The notes under the pieces: generated by a model
Seen by the model: the letters and a program-made list of their open reading frames with translations, nothing else
Databases searched by the model: none
What the model was told of the DNA's origin: nothing
NCBI GenBank assembly: GCA_020048595.1
Contig: JAIFMH010000376.1
Span: 1-13,483 of the forward strand
Origin: Bacteroidota bacterium
GTDB taxonomy: Bacteria; Bacteroidota; Bacteroidia; Bacteroidales; UBA4417
Direction of reading: 5' to 3'
Length of the DNA: 13,483 bases
Translations under genes and position numbers: made by a program
Shown here: piece by piece, positions 7,416 through 12,968 of the stretch
How positions within the stretch are numbered: the stretch's first letter is position 1
Layout of the letters: each line of letters begins with the position of its first letter

Positions 7416-7784
7416 TTAGTTATGGTGATGATCATGGCCATCGGTTCCATGATTGCAATAATTGGCACTCAGTTGCAAATTGCCTGCAATAAAATCGGTA
7501 ACCAGATCCTTTGCTGCTTTGGTAGGCGCTCCAACAAAAGCATTGATATTCTGCTCATTGAACAGTATAATTGCCTGTTGACCCATGCCACCGGCAATTA
7601 CATCGGTAACACCAAACTGCGCAACCCAGCGTGGGTAAAGGCCCGGTACATGCTCTGGCGGTGTTACTTCTTTAACATTGGTAATTAATCCATCTTTAAC
7701 TTCAACAATAGCAAATTGCTGGCAATGCCCGAAATGAGCACATAAAACTCCGTTTTCCAACGGAATGGCGATACATTTATTCAT
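7416..7784 (-). CDS. NifX/NifB-type cluster-binding protein with His-rich tail, copy 2
   Basis: 122 residues of the dinitrogenase Fe-Mo cofactor biosynthesis fold. It belongs to the HFGHC subtype: CAHFGHCQQFAIVEV (H17, H20, C21) near the N-terminus, then VTDVIAGGMGQQAI and NINAFVGAPTKAAKDLV. The last ten residues end in GHDHHHN, a likely metal-loading tail. In contrast to the other two copies, the hallmark DPRFGR is replaced by AHFGHC. It is the first gene after the terminator hairpin at 7809-7834, so it probably opens a new transcription unit leading into the DUF89, DsrE, ZIP, CGGC and ATPase genes. Family is certain, bound cluster unknown. Confidence 0.9.
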   Translation of the reverse strand: MNKCIAIPLENGVLCAHFGHCQQFAIVEVKDGLITNVKEVTPPEHVPGLYPRWVAQFGVTDVIAGGMGQQAIILFNEQNINAFVGAPTKAAKDLVTDFIAGNLQLSANYCNHGTDGHDHHHN

Positions 7785-7808
7785 GATTTCTGTATTAATA
7801 AATTATGT

Positions 7809-7834
7809 AAAAAGGAGGGGCAGTTTACCCCTCC
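7809..7834 (-). terminator. Rho-independent terminator downstream of the small-protein genes
   Basis: On the minus strand the sequence reads GGAGGGG, a 7-base loop TAAACTG, CCCCTCC, then TTTTT. The perfect 7-bp GC-rich stem is at 7814-7820 and 7828-7834 and the U-run at 7809-7813. It begins 8 bases after the stop of the gene at 7843-8136 and 25 bases before the start of the gene at 7784. It probably ends the DUF134/NifX/DUF5320 transcript or reduces read-through. The plus strand also has a T-rich tail after the stem (7838-7844). Confidence 0.8.
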
Positions 7835-7842
7835 TGTGTTTT

Positions 7843-8136
7843 TTAGTTTCCACCTCTGTAACGGTTCTGACGTCCCAATCCCTGGCCCATTCCACCTCTT
7901 CCTCTTCCCGATCTCATTCCTCTTCCCATGCCCATGCCTCTTCCATAACCCATGCCTCTTCCTAAAAATTCTTCAGGAAGTTGAACTCCTGTTTTGCTTT
8001 CTGTTGTTTCTTCTGCGGTTGCTTTATTAGCAGCTTCCGTTTTTTGATTGTTAGCACCAAAATTGGTGCAACATCCCATGCGGCGTCCGGTCATAGGACC
8101 TTGTCCCATTGGACCTTTTTGATTTAATCCTGGCAT
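7843..8136 (-). CDS. DUF5320-like small protein with Arg/Gly/Met-rich tail
   Basis: 97 residues. The N-terminus carries MPGLNQKGPMGQGPM followed by TGRRMGCC, the conserved head of DUF5320-type proteins. Residues about 25-55 form a Thr/Glu/Ala-rich linker and residues 59-97 are almost entirely Arg, Gly and Met (RGMGYGRGMGMGRGMR...), a low-complexity tail. Two more genes upstream share the head but not the tail. The ATG at 8136 is preceded by AAGGAGG (8142-8148) with 5-base spacing. No function is known to me; the methionines, cysteines and linkage to cluster-binding proteins make a metal, nucleic-acid or protein-contact role conceivable. It is followed by the terminator at 7809-7834. Confidence 0.8.
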   Translation of the reverse strand: MPGLNQKGPMGQGPMTGRRMGCCTNFGANNQKTEAANKATAEETTESKTGVQLPEEFLGRGMGYGRGMGMGRGMRSGRGRGGMGQGLGRQNRYRGGN

Positions 8137-8141
8137 AATTG

Positions 8142-8148
8142 CCTCCTT
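8142..8148 (-). promoter_or_regulatory. Strong Shine-Dalgarno site for the gene at 7843-8136
   Basis: AAGGAGG on the minus strand, 5 bases before the ATG at 8136. It fixes that start and matches the site at 8378-8384 in sequence and spacing. Strong sites of this kind are less common in Bacteroidota. Confidence 0.75.
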
Positions 8149-8165
8149 TTTAATGATTGTTAATA

Positions 8166-8372
8166 CTATTTTAGACCGGGTTTTAACCGGTTTTCTTTTA
8201 TCTTGTTCCAGATCCGTTCAGTTAGTCCGATGATTAATACTGCAACCAAACCAACTATTGCATTTTTAATTTTATCATCAGACTTTTCATTCACCGAAGG
8301 ATTGCATTTTCCCATTCTTCTTCCGGTCATTGAGCCTCGACTTGCCGGACCGGTTTGATCATAACCTGGCAT
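8166..8372 (-). CDS. DUF5320-like small protein with a single membrane helix
   Basis: 68 residues. The head MPGYDQTGPASRGSM, then TGRRMGKC, is the same module as in the neighbours on both sides. After a short charged linker, residues about 37-54 (NAIVGLVAVLIIGLTERI) form one hydrophobic helix, with a basic C-terminus (KIKENRLKPGLK). That predicts a tail-anchored or single-pass membrane peptide presenting the head module in the cytoplasm. The ATG at 8372 has AAGGAGG at 8378-8384 in front of it. Nothing else is known; I describe it as a DUF5320 relative on the head alone. Confidence 0.75.
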   Translation of the reverse strand: MPGYDQTGPASRGSMTGRRMGKCNPSVNEKSDDKIKNAIVGLVAVLIIGLTERIWNKIKENRLKPGLK

Positions 8373-8377
8373 AATAA

Positions 8378-8384
8378 CCTCCTT
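8378..8384 (-). promoter_or_regulatory. Strong Shine-Dalgarno site for the gene at 8166-8372
   Basis: AAGGAGG on the minus strand, 5 bases before the ATG at 8372, the same arrangement as at 8142-8148. Confidence 0.75.
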
Positions 8385-8397
8385 TTAGATTGTTAAT

Positions 8398-8592
8398 TTA
8401 CTTTTTCCCGCTTTTTAAGCGTTCACCCTTGCCGGTTCCCGGTTCTTCTGCTGATTCCGATTTACGCCTTAGCCCCATTCCCTTTCCAAGCTTCTGTAAT
8501 TTTTCGGAATCGGAAAGATCACTGCATTTTCCTAATCTGCGGCCTGTACGGGAGCCTTTCCCATCCGGACCTGTTCCATCAAGTTTTGGCAT
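8398..8592 (-). CDS. DUF5320-like small basic protein
   Basis: 64 residues: head MPKLDGTGPDGKGSR, then TGRRLGKC, followed by a soluble, Lys/Ser/Gly-rich tail (KLQKLGKGMGLRRK, GTGKGERLKSGKK). It is the first of three paralogues in transcription order and lies 13 bases after the NifX-type gene. In contrast to the next two genes there is no clear Shine-Dalgarno site, only an A-rich run (8599-8606 region) before the ATG at 8592. The conserved single cysteine at position 23 and the TGRR-x-G motif are shared with the siblings. No function known to me. Confidence 0.7.
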   Translation of the reverse strand: MPKLDGTGPDGKGSRTGRRLGKCSDLSDSEKLQKLGKGMGLRRKSESAEEPGTGKGERLKSGKK

Positions 8593-8605
8593 GATTTGCT
8601 TTTTT

Positions 8606-8923
8606 TTAATGGTTCAACATGGCAATTATTTCACTGATTTTCTTTTCAGGATCTTTTATAACGATCATCTGTATTTTGAGGCTGTCGAGCAGGGATTTGA
8701 TTTTCATCCCGAACTCACCCGAAACAATTTTATTTGCATTGCGCGAGGCAACCAGCTGCACTGCCGCCGGGCCTGCTCCCTCTTCAGCTTCTTTGTTTGG
8801 GTTGGGAATAAATTCCGTTGACTTGCTTTCGGTATCGAAAACCACAAAGTATGCACAGCGGCCAAACCGTGGATCGATAGTTGATTCAAGTGTATTTCCT
8901 GTTGATGTGATAGCTATTTTCAT
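8606..8923 (-). CDS. NifX/NifB-type Fe-Mo cluster-binding protein, copy 3
   Basis: 105 residues starting MKIAITSTGNTLESTIDPRFGRCAYFVVFD; the hallmark DPRFGR is at about residues 17-22 with a cysteine directly after it. EGAGPAAVQLVASRNANKIVSG matches the AHGAGTATAQKI region of the copy at 2320-2658. The size and motifs fit the cytoplasmic cluster-binding family that includes NifX, the NifB C-terminus and the orange protein. It starts 11 bases after the stop of the long DUF134 gene, so it should share the promoter and operator at 9537-9585. A regulator driving its own operon with a cluster-binding protein would allow feedback by cluster supply; that link is inferred. Confidence 0.9.
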   Translation of the reverse strand: MKIAITSTGNTLESTIDPRFGRCAYFVVFDTESKSTEFIPNPNKEAEEGAGPAAVQLVASRNANKIVSGEFGMKIKSLLDSLKIQMIVIKDPEKKISEIIAMLNH

Positions 8924-8934
8924 TTTGTAAGGAT

Positions 8935-9528
8935 TTAGTAAACTTTAGTTGTAGTGCATTTATGTATTCCTTTTCTTTTCATTAAAGTATTGCACTTCGG
9001 ACAAACATGCTGAACACAGGGCTTTCCTTTTTCATGCGAATGCTCAAATCCGCAATGTGGGCAAAGGCAAATGTCATCGTTGAGGGCGGGTTCAAATTCG
9101 CTGATTGTATTGTCATAATCGAATCCAATTACCTGCGGGCTGTTGCACAAAGGACAAGCGCTGATTTCTTTTTCACGTTCAGTATTGTTGAAAAAGCAGT
9201 CGCAGTTTTTACACCGGTACCAATCGCTGTCGAAGTAAACTTTTCCGCCTTCGATACTTATCTGCCTGCCTTCGACAAAGGCTTTGGCAATTTTTTGACG
9301 GGTAACGGAATAAATACGCGTAAAAGTTGGCCGCGAAACGCCCATTATTCCCGATGCCTGATGATGGTTATACATATCGTAATCGCATAACCTCAACGCT
9401 TCATATTCTTCATATAATAAAAATATGGGTTCAGAATTCTGCTTTGCGGCATCAGGGCCATAAGGCTTGAAACCTGCTATTACAGGCGGATTTAGAACTT
9501 TTCGAAGCCGTGTTATACGAGGTGACAT
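8935..9528 (-). CDS. DUF134 family regulator, long form with extra C-terminal zinc ribbon
   Basis: 197 residues. Opening MSPRITRLRKVLNPP, then PIFLLYEEYEALRLCD, then a sigma-r4-like helix-turn-helix (HHQASGIMGVSRPTFTRIY, about residues 55-73), the defining part of DUF134. After EGGKVYFD comes a four-cysteine knuckle (C106, C109, C125, C128). The C-terminus adds a second module, C154, C156, C159, then H165, G168, P170, C171, C176, C179, absent from the paralogue at 10049-10489 but found in the ferredoxin at 1886-2314. Proposed role: DNA-binding regulator, with zinc or Fe-S ligands possibly sensing metal or redox state. First gene of a transcript with the NifX-type and small-protein genes. Palindromes in its promoter support autoregulation. 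Confidence 0.88.
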   Translation of the reverse strand: MSPRITRLRKVLNPPVIAGFKPYGPDAAKQNSEPIFLLYEEYEALRLCDYDMYNHHQASGIMGVSRPTFTRIYSVTRQKIAKAFVEGRQISIEGGKVYFDSDWYRCKNCDCFFNNTEREKEISACPLCNSPQVIGFDYDNTISEFEPALNDDICLCPHCGFEHSHEKGKPCVQHVCPKCNTLMKRKGIHKCTTTKVY

Positions 9529-9536
9529 AATCTATT

Positions 9537-9550
9537 TGAGCATTTGTTCA
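9537..9550. promoter_or_regulatory. Second putative DUF134 operator, in the leader of the long DUF134 gene
   Basis: TGAGCATTTGTTCA, an imperfect palindrome with half-sites TGAGCA and TGTTCA. It lies 8 bases from the start codon at 9528, downstream of the -7 element, and 26 bases centre to centre from the better palindrome at 9563-9576. Such a location would block elongation or promoter clearance. Confidence 0.6.
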
Positions 9551-9553
9551 CTG

Positions 9554-9585
9554 CAAAGATAGTGAACATATGCTCATTATTCAAA
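9554..9585 (-). promoter_or_regulatory. Promoter of the long DUF134 gene with operator in the spacer
   Basis: On the minus strand a -33 TTTG (9582-9585) and a -7 TATCTTTG (9554-9561) fit the Bacteroidota consensus TTTG/TAnnTTTG with 20 bases between. The spacer holds TGAACATATGCTCA (9563-9576), one base off a perfect palindrome, starting one base after the -7 box. The -7 box ends 25 bases before the ATG at 9528. The promoter of the second DUF134 gene has every one of these distances in common. Confidence 0.75.
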
Positions 9586-9593
9586 ATTATTTA

Positions 9594-9601
9594 TATATTT
9601 G
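9594..9601 (+). promoter_or_regulatory. Putative -7 element of the thioesterase gene
   Basis: TATATTTG matches TAnnTTTG on the plus strand, 15 bases before the ATG at 9617. No clear TTTG lies at -33; that position falls on the operator at 9563-9576, so a regulator bound there could act on both divergent promoters. It also speaks against a TTG start at 9599, which would lie inside the promoter. Confidence 0.5.
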
Positions 9602-9616
9602 CCGAAAATTATTTTT

Positions 9617-10024
9617 ATGGACGAACGCATACGGAGATCAAAAACCACTCAAACCAGGATAATATTTCCAGAATCATTGAACGATCACGATACCTTATTT
9701 GGAGGCATTGCACTGAAATGGATGGACGAAGTTGCGTATATTACAGCCACCCGTTTTTTACGAAAGGAAACTGTTACTGTTGCTGTCGAAAGCATTAAGT
9801 TTTTACTGCCGGTAAACAAAGGCTCAATCATCGAAATAACCGGTAAAGTAACCGAAATGGGTAGTGTTAAGATAAAAGTACAGGTCTTGGGTATGGTTGA
9901 GGATAAGAATTCGGACAAGCAGGAAAAAGCCATTGAAGCGAATTTCTGGTTTGCGGCTATTGATGAGAACCAGAATCCCATCCGGATAACGTTATCGGAA
10001 AATCAGAATATTGAGAAAAATTGA
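9617..10024 (+). CDS. Hotdog-fold acyl-CoA thioesterase
   Basis: 135 residues from the ATG at 9617. The family motif NDHDTLFGGIALKWMDEVAYITA contains the catalytic-site Asp of the FGG...WMDE signature of YciA/BACH-type acyl-CoA thioesterases, and VAVESIKFLLPVNKGSIIEITGKV matches the second conserved strand region. Such enzymes hydrolyse acyl-CoA in the cytoplasm; chain-length preference cannot be read here. A TTG at 9599 would add six residues but sits within a promoter-like element. The gene is alone on the plus strand between two minus-strand DUF134 genes, back to back with the long one and tail to tail with the short one (24 bases apart). Its relation to the metal locus is unclear and may be chance. 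Confidence 0.88.
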   Translation: MDERIRRSKTTQTRIIFPESLNDHDTLFGGIALKWMDEVAYITATRFLRKETVTVAVESIKFLLPVNKGSIIEITGKVTEMGSVKIKVQVLGMVEDKNSDKQEKAIEANFWFAAIDENQNPIRITLSENQNIEKN

Positions 10025-10048
10025 TTTCAGACGGTATGACTTTGAATT

Positions 10049-10489
10049 TTACGATACGGACTCGATATTACCGCTAAAATCAAACCCTGCAACATTCTTA
10101 CTGCTACAAAGCGGACAACATTCCACTTCCTTTTCTTTCTCCGGATTATTGAAATCGCATTTGCAGTCAGCACAATGGTACCAAGTGCTGTCAAAATATA
10201 TTTTTCCGCCTTCGATAGTTATCTGCCTGCCTTCAACAAAAGCACGGGCAATTTTCTGACGCGCTGCAGCATAAATCCGAGTAAAAGTTGGTCGCGAAAC
10301 GCCCATTATCACTGACGCTTCATTATGAATCACCATATCAAAATCACATAAACGCAAAGCTTCATATTCTTCGAATAAAAGGAAAATGGGTTCCGGATTC
10401 AGATTAGCTATGCCTGGCCCAAAAGGCTTAAAACCTTTGATGATTGGTGGGTTCAGAACTTTACGCGGTCTTTTGATCCTTGGCGACAT
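10049..10489 (-). CDS. DUF134 family regulator, short form
   Basis: 146 residues, aligning without gaps to the long form over about the first 137 residues: MSPRIKRPRKVLNPP, PIFLLFEEYEALRLCD, MGVSRPTFTRIY, FVEGRQITIEGGKIYFD and the cysteine knuckle C106/C109 with C125/C126/C128. It ends soon after, so the C-terminal CxCxxCGF module of the long form is missing; this looks like the plain DUF134 architecture rather than a truncation, as the end is clean. Nucleotide similarity between the two genes is still visible (for example GTAAAAGTTGG and CGCGAAACGCCCATTAT), indicating a local duplication. The promoter carries a perfect palindrome at 10524-10537. Probably a second regulator of the same sites, or a competitor of the long form. 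Confidence 0.88.
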   Translation of the reverse strand: MSPRIKRPRKVLNPPIIKGFKPFGPGIANLNPEPIFLLFEEYEALRLCDFDMVIHNEASVIMGVSRPTFTRIYAAARQKIARAFVEGRQITIEGGKIYFDSTWYHCADCKCDFNNPEKEKEVECCPLCSSKNVAGFDFSGNIESVS

Positions 10490-10514
10490 ATGTTAAAACA
10501 GAATTAATCTGCGC

Positions 10515-10545
10515 CAAATGTACTGAACATATGTTCAGGCTGCAA
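10515..10545 (-). promoter_or_regulatory. Promoter of the short DUF134 gene with perfect palindromic operator
   Basis: On the minus strand a -33 TTG (10543-10545) and a -7 TACATTTG (10515-10522). Between them TGAACATATGTTCA at 10524-10537 is a perfect 14-base palindrome, placed one base after the -7 box. The -7 box ends 25 bases before the ATG at 10489. A weaker 10-of-14 match at 10483-10496 overlaps the start codon. Confidence 0.75.
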
Positions 10546-10887
10546 TAATTTATCAATTTTCCAGAGCCGCTCATACATCTAATCTTCTGTGATCCTGATG
10601 ATTCGGAAGAAAAGATAGAAATGAAATAAGAGGCTTCGGATATCTATATTTGATTCCTCTAAATATTCCCGATTTCAACTTTTGAAAATCCGAATCAAGA
10701 AAGCAGATTCATTACAGGTTATTATAACAATGCAAGATTTACAAAATCAGGATTAATTTATAATACTTTTGTTGTTAATAGCTATAAATAGGATTCCGGA
10801 AATCGTGATAAAGTTTTACAAAATAATCCAAATACTAATCATACCTTTAAGAACTATAAAGTTTAAATCCGCTAAAAATCAGAAAAT
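10546..10887. other. AT-rich intergenic gap, no clear gene
   Basis: Nothing convincing is encoded. An open plus-strand frame without a start (10663-10788, stop at 10789-10791) reads as an aromatic-rich peptide ending RFTKSGLIYNTF...NSYK and could be the tail of a decayed gene, but 42 codons is short. Possible plus-strand -7 elements are TATATTTG at 10645-10652 and TACTTTTG at 10764-10771; neither has a good -33 TTTG. One of them may serve the membrane-protein gene at 10888. Confidence 0.4.
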
Positions 10888-11271
10888 ATGAATGATGGGA
10901 AAAAACATGGAGCCGCAACGGATCACCTGGCTAACGAACGCACATTTCTTGCCTGGATACGCACCGGCATTGGAATAATGGCATTCGGATTTGTTGTAGT
11001 GAAGTTTTCCTTATTTGTAAAACAGATCTCACTTTTTTTAGGCAACGAAACCATTATTCACCAACGAGGGTATTCCGCAGCTATGGGAATTGTTTTGGTG
11101 CTGGTAGGAACAATTACTTCTATTCTGGCTTACATTCGGTATAAACAAACCGAGAAACAATTAAATTCAGGGCAATACAAACATTCCTCTTTGCTGCTCA
11201 CTATTCTTACGGCTTTCATTTTTTTAGTCAGTATATTCCTGGTCCTATATCTTGTACAAAGTATACAGTAA
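10888..11271 (+). CDS. DUF202/YidH-like membrane protein
   Basis: 127 residues. The cytoplasmic N-terminus contains DHLANERTFLAWIRTG, the hallmark of the DUF202 family, running directly into the first membrane helix (IGIMAFGFVVVKFSLFV, about residues 28-45). A second helix follows at about residues 62-85 (AMGIVLVLVGTITSILAYIRY) and a third near the C-terminus (LLLTILTAFIFLVSIFLVLYLV). The three-helix layout and length are normal for the family, whose function is not established in bacteria. It stands alone on the plus strand and ends 8 bases from the convergent secreted-protein gene. No link to the metal locus is visible. Confidence 0.9.
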   Translation: MNDGKKHGAATDHLANERTFLAWIRTGIGIMAFGFVVVKFSLFVKQISLFLGNETIIHQRGYSAAMGIVLVLVGTITSILAYIRYKQTEKQLNSGQYKHSSLLLTILTAFIFLVSIFLVLYLVQSIQ

Positions 11272-11279
11272 ACAAAGTA

Positions 11280-12860
11280 CTACTGAGCTTTTTCCTTAAA
11301 AACACTAAACTGTTCAAGCATAGTCAGGCTGCTGACCATACAATTATTCCAGAACTCTTCGAATCCCGGAACCCAGAAGGTGGGAATCATTCCATTTTCC
11401 AGTTGCGTATTTACTATGCTGTTAGCCAGCGCGAGCGACTTTTCGAGGTAAATCGGCTCTTTTGTTTTTTCATAAATTGAATAGAAGGTATTTATCATCT
11501 GTACGGCGCTGGCATCGATGGGCACATAACACATATATTGCTCCAATACGGCAGGCGTATGCCACCTTTCTGATGAATTTCCCCAGTTATCATTAATCCC
11601 CGGCTTTTCCCACACAACAAACTGATCTTCGCAAAAAGCGGTAAGCTCCTTCGCTAAAAGGATATAACTTTTATCCTTTTCCGAATTCCTCACCAGGTAC
11701 TGCGCAAACCACGAAGCTTCGTATTTCGAAAGGTTGTGGTATGGCTTAGCAGCGGATACATCTTCAAACTGGCCTGTCCAGTTGTAGGTTTTCATCGGGT
11801 TGGCCCAAATCCAGGCAATGGCCGCATCAATCACTTTATGATAGGTGTCATATTGATACTTTTCGGTAAGAATGCTCAGAAAATTCACAATATTAATCGG
11901 GATGCAAAACTCTTGCGAAGCAGGCAATCCTGTATCCTTATAGATACGGATATACCAGGTTCCGGATGGCAGCTGTGTTTTTTTGTAGGTTTCAGCAATT
12001 TTTACTGCTGCGTCAAGGTATTTTTTGTCGCCTGTTTTTTCATACAAAGCAAGAAAACTTATTCCTGTTGATGCCGGTTCACTCAGTATTACTTCACCTT
12101 TATAATTCCCGGCATACATATTTGTGCCTTCATATACTTTGGGAAAAAACTCAAGCGGGCTGCCAGCCGGTTCGGCATTGGCAATTATATAATCGGCGGC
12201 TTTCATAGCAATTCGGATGGAAGTATCATTTCCGGGATAGTATTTGTTGTACAACAACATTGCATTTACAACGCTTCCGACTTCCAGGGCTGAATAGCAG
12301 TATAACTTATGACTTTCGTGATCCGGCTTGCCAGTTTTTAACCAATTCTGCATGTGAGGCTGATTGTACATGAAATGCAGCCCTTTTACCAAGGCAACTT
12401 TGTATGAATCTTTTGCCCCGGCATAAGGCGGACAAAATGCAGCTGTTTTAGTAAATAATCTGCTTCCGGCCAAAAGAACGTCTTTTTCGTCCGCACTTAC
12501 AGCCTCCACTTTAAGATAGACTTCCCCGTTTGGGAGTTTATCCCAGATAGGAGTAAGCGCTTCGTAAGGAGAATCAGCCTTAAAAGTGTAATATTGATTG
12601 TTTACGAATGAAAATGCAGAGTACCGATAGTATTTGGGATGAGGAATTATCCAGCTGGTTTTATCATTTTGAAAGGACGGGGCATATTTAAACATAACGG
12701 CTTTTTCGTTCCAGAATGGCTGCTGGCTAACACTCCCCGGCCTGAGAGGCTTCATACTTTCCGCTTTGCTTAGATCACAGATTTGATTATAATAATCAAG
12801 GCTTTGAGCGGAAAGAGAAACTAAATTAACAAAGAAAAGAAAAGCGAAAAGTATTCTCAT
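11280..12860 (-). CDS. Secreted protein, probable alpha/alpha-toroid (six-hairpin glycosidase-like) fold
   Basis: 526 residues from the ATG at 12860. An upstream ATG at 12893 would add eleven polar residues ahead of the signal sequence, so 12860 is preferred: MRILFAFLFFVNLVSLSAQS is a clean signal peptide with cleavage after SAQ or LSA. Repeated helix-pair segments follow, such as AMKAADYIIANAEP, STGISFLALYEKTGDKKYLDAAVKIAETY, VIDAAIAWIWANP and EKSLALANSIVNTQLENGMIP. This aromatic-rich hairpin repeat is typical of six-hairpin glycosidase and related carbohydrate-active proteins (C5-epimerase C-termini, GH76/88-like). I cannot assign a family or catalytic residues. It is likely exported to the periplasm or outside. 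It has no visible connection with the metal genes. Confidence 0.75.
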   Translation of the reverse strand: MRILFAFLFFVNLVSLSAQSLDYYNQICDLSKAESMKPLRPGSVSQQPFWNEKAVMFKYAPSFQNDKTSWIIPHPKYYRYSAFSFVNNQYYTFKADSPYEALTPIWDKLPNGEVYLKVEAVSADEKDVLLAGSRLFTKTAAFCPPYAGAKDSYKVALVKGLHFMYNQPHMQNWLKTGKPDHESHKLYCYSALEVGSVVNAMLLYNKYYPGNDTSIRIAMKAADYIIANAEPAGSPLEFFPKVYEGTNMYAGNYKGEVILSEPASTGISFLALYEKTGDKKYLDAAVKIAETYKKTQLPSGTWYIRIYKDTGLPASQEFCIPINIVNFLSILTEKYQYDTYHKVIDAAIAWIWANPMKTYNWTGQFEDVSAAKPYHNLSKYEASWFAQYLVRNSEKDKSYILLAKELTAFCEDQFVVWEKPGINDNWGNSSERWHTPAVLEQYMCYVPIDASAVQMINTFYSIYEKTKEPIYLEKSLALANSIVNTQLENGMIPTFWVPGFEEFWNNCMVSSLTMLEQFSVFKEKAQ

Positions 12861-12968
12861 AGTCAAGTGATTAAGATTGTGATGTCCTTGCATGAATTAT
12901 TAATGCAGACGGATTCGTTATTAAAATGATTTTAACAAATAAATAGATTGAAGGACAGGATCATAAGC

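Noticed and set aside
7843..7970. Short GGCATGGG-like repeats that could suggest a repeat array
   Set aside because: They are codon repeats of the Arg/Gly/Met-rich protein tail, without the constant repeats and unique spacers of a CRISPR array.
7765..8030. Plus-strand open frames rich in Ser, His, Phe and Leu opposite the DUF5320-like gene
   Set aside because: They are the antisense of the repetitive Arg/Gly/Met codons on the minus strand and have no homologous motif or start signal.
12889..12907. TGCAT...ATGCA inverted repeat upstream of the secreted-protein gene
   Set aside because: Only 5 base pairs with a 9-base loop in AT-rich sequence and no T-run; expected by chance.
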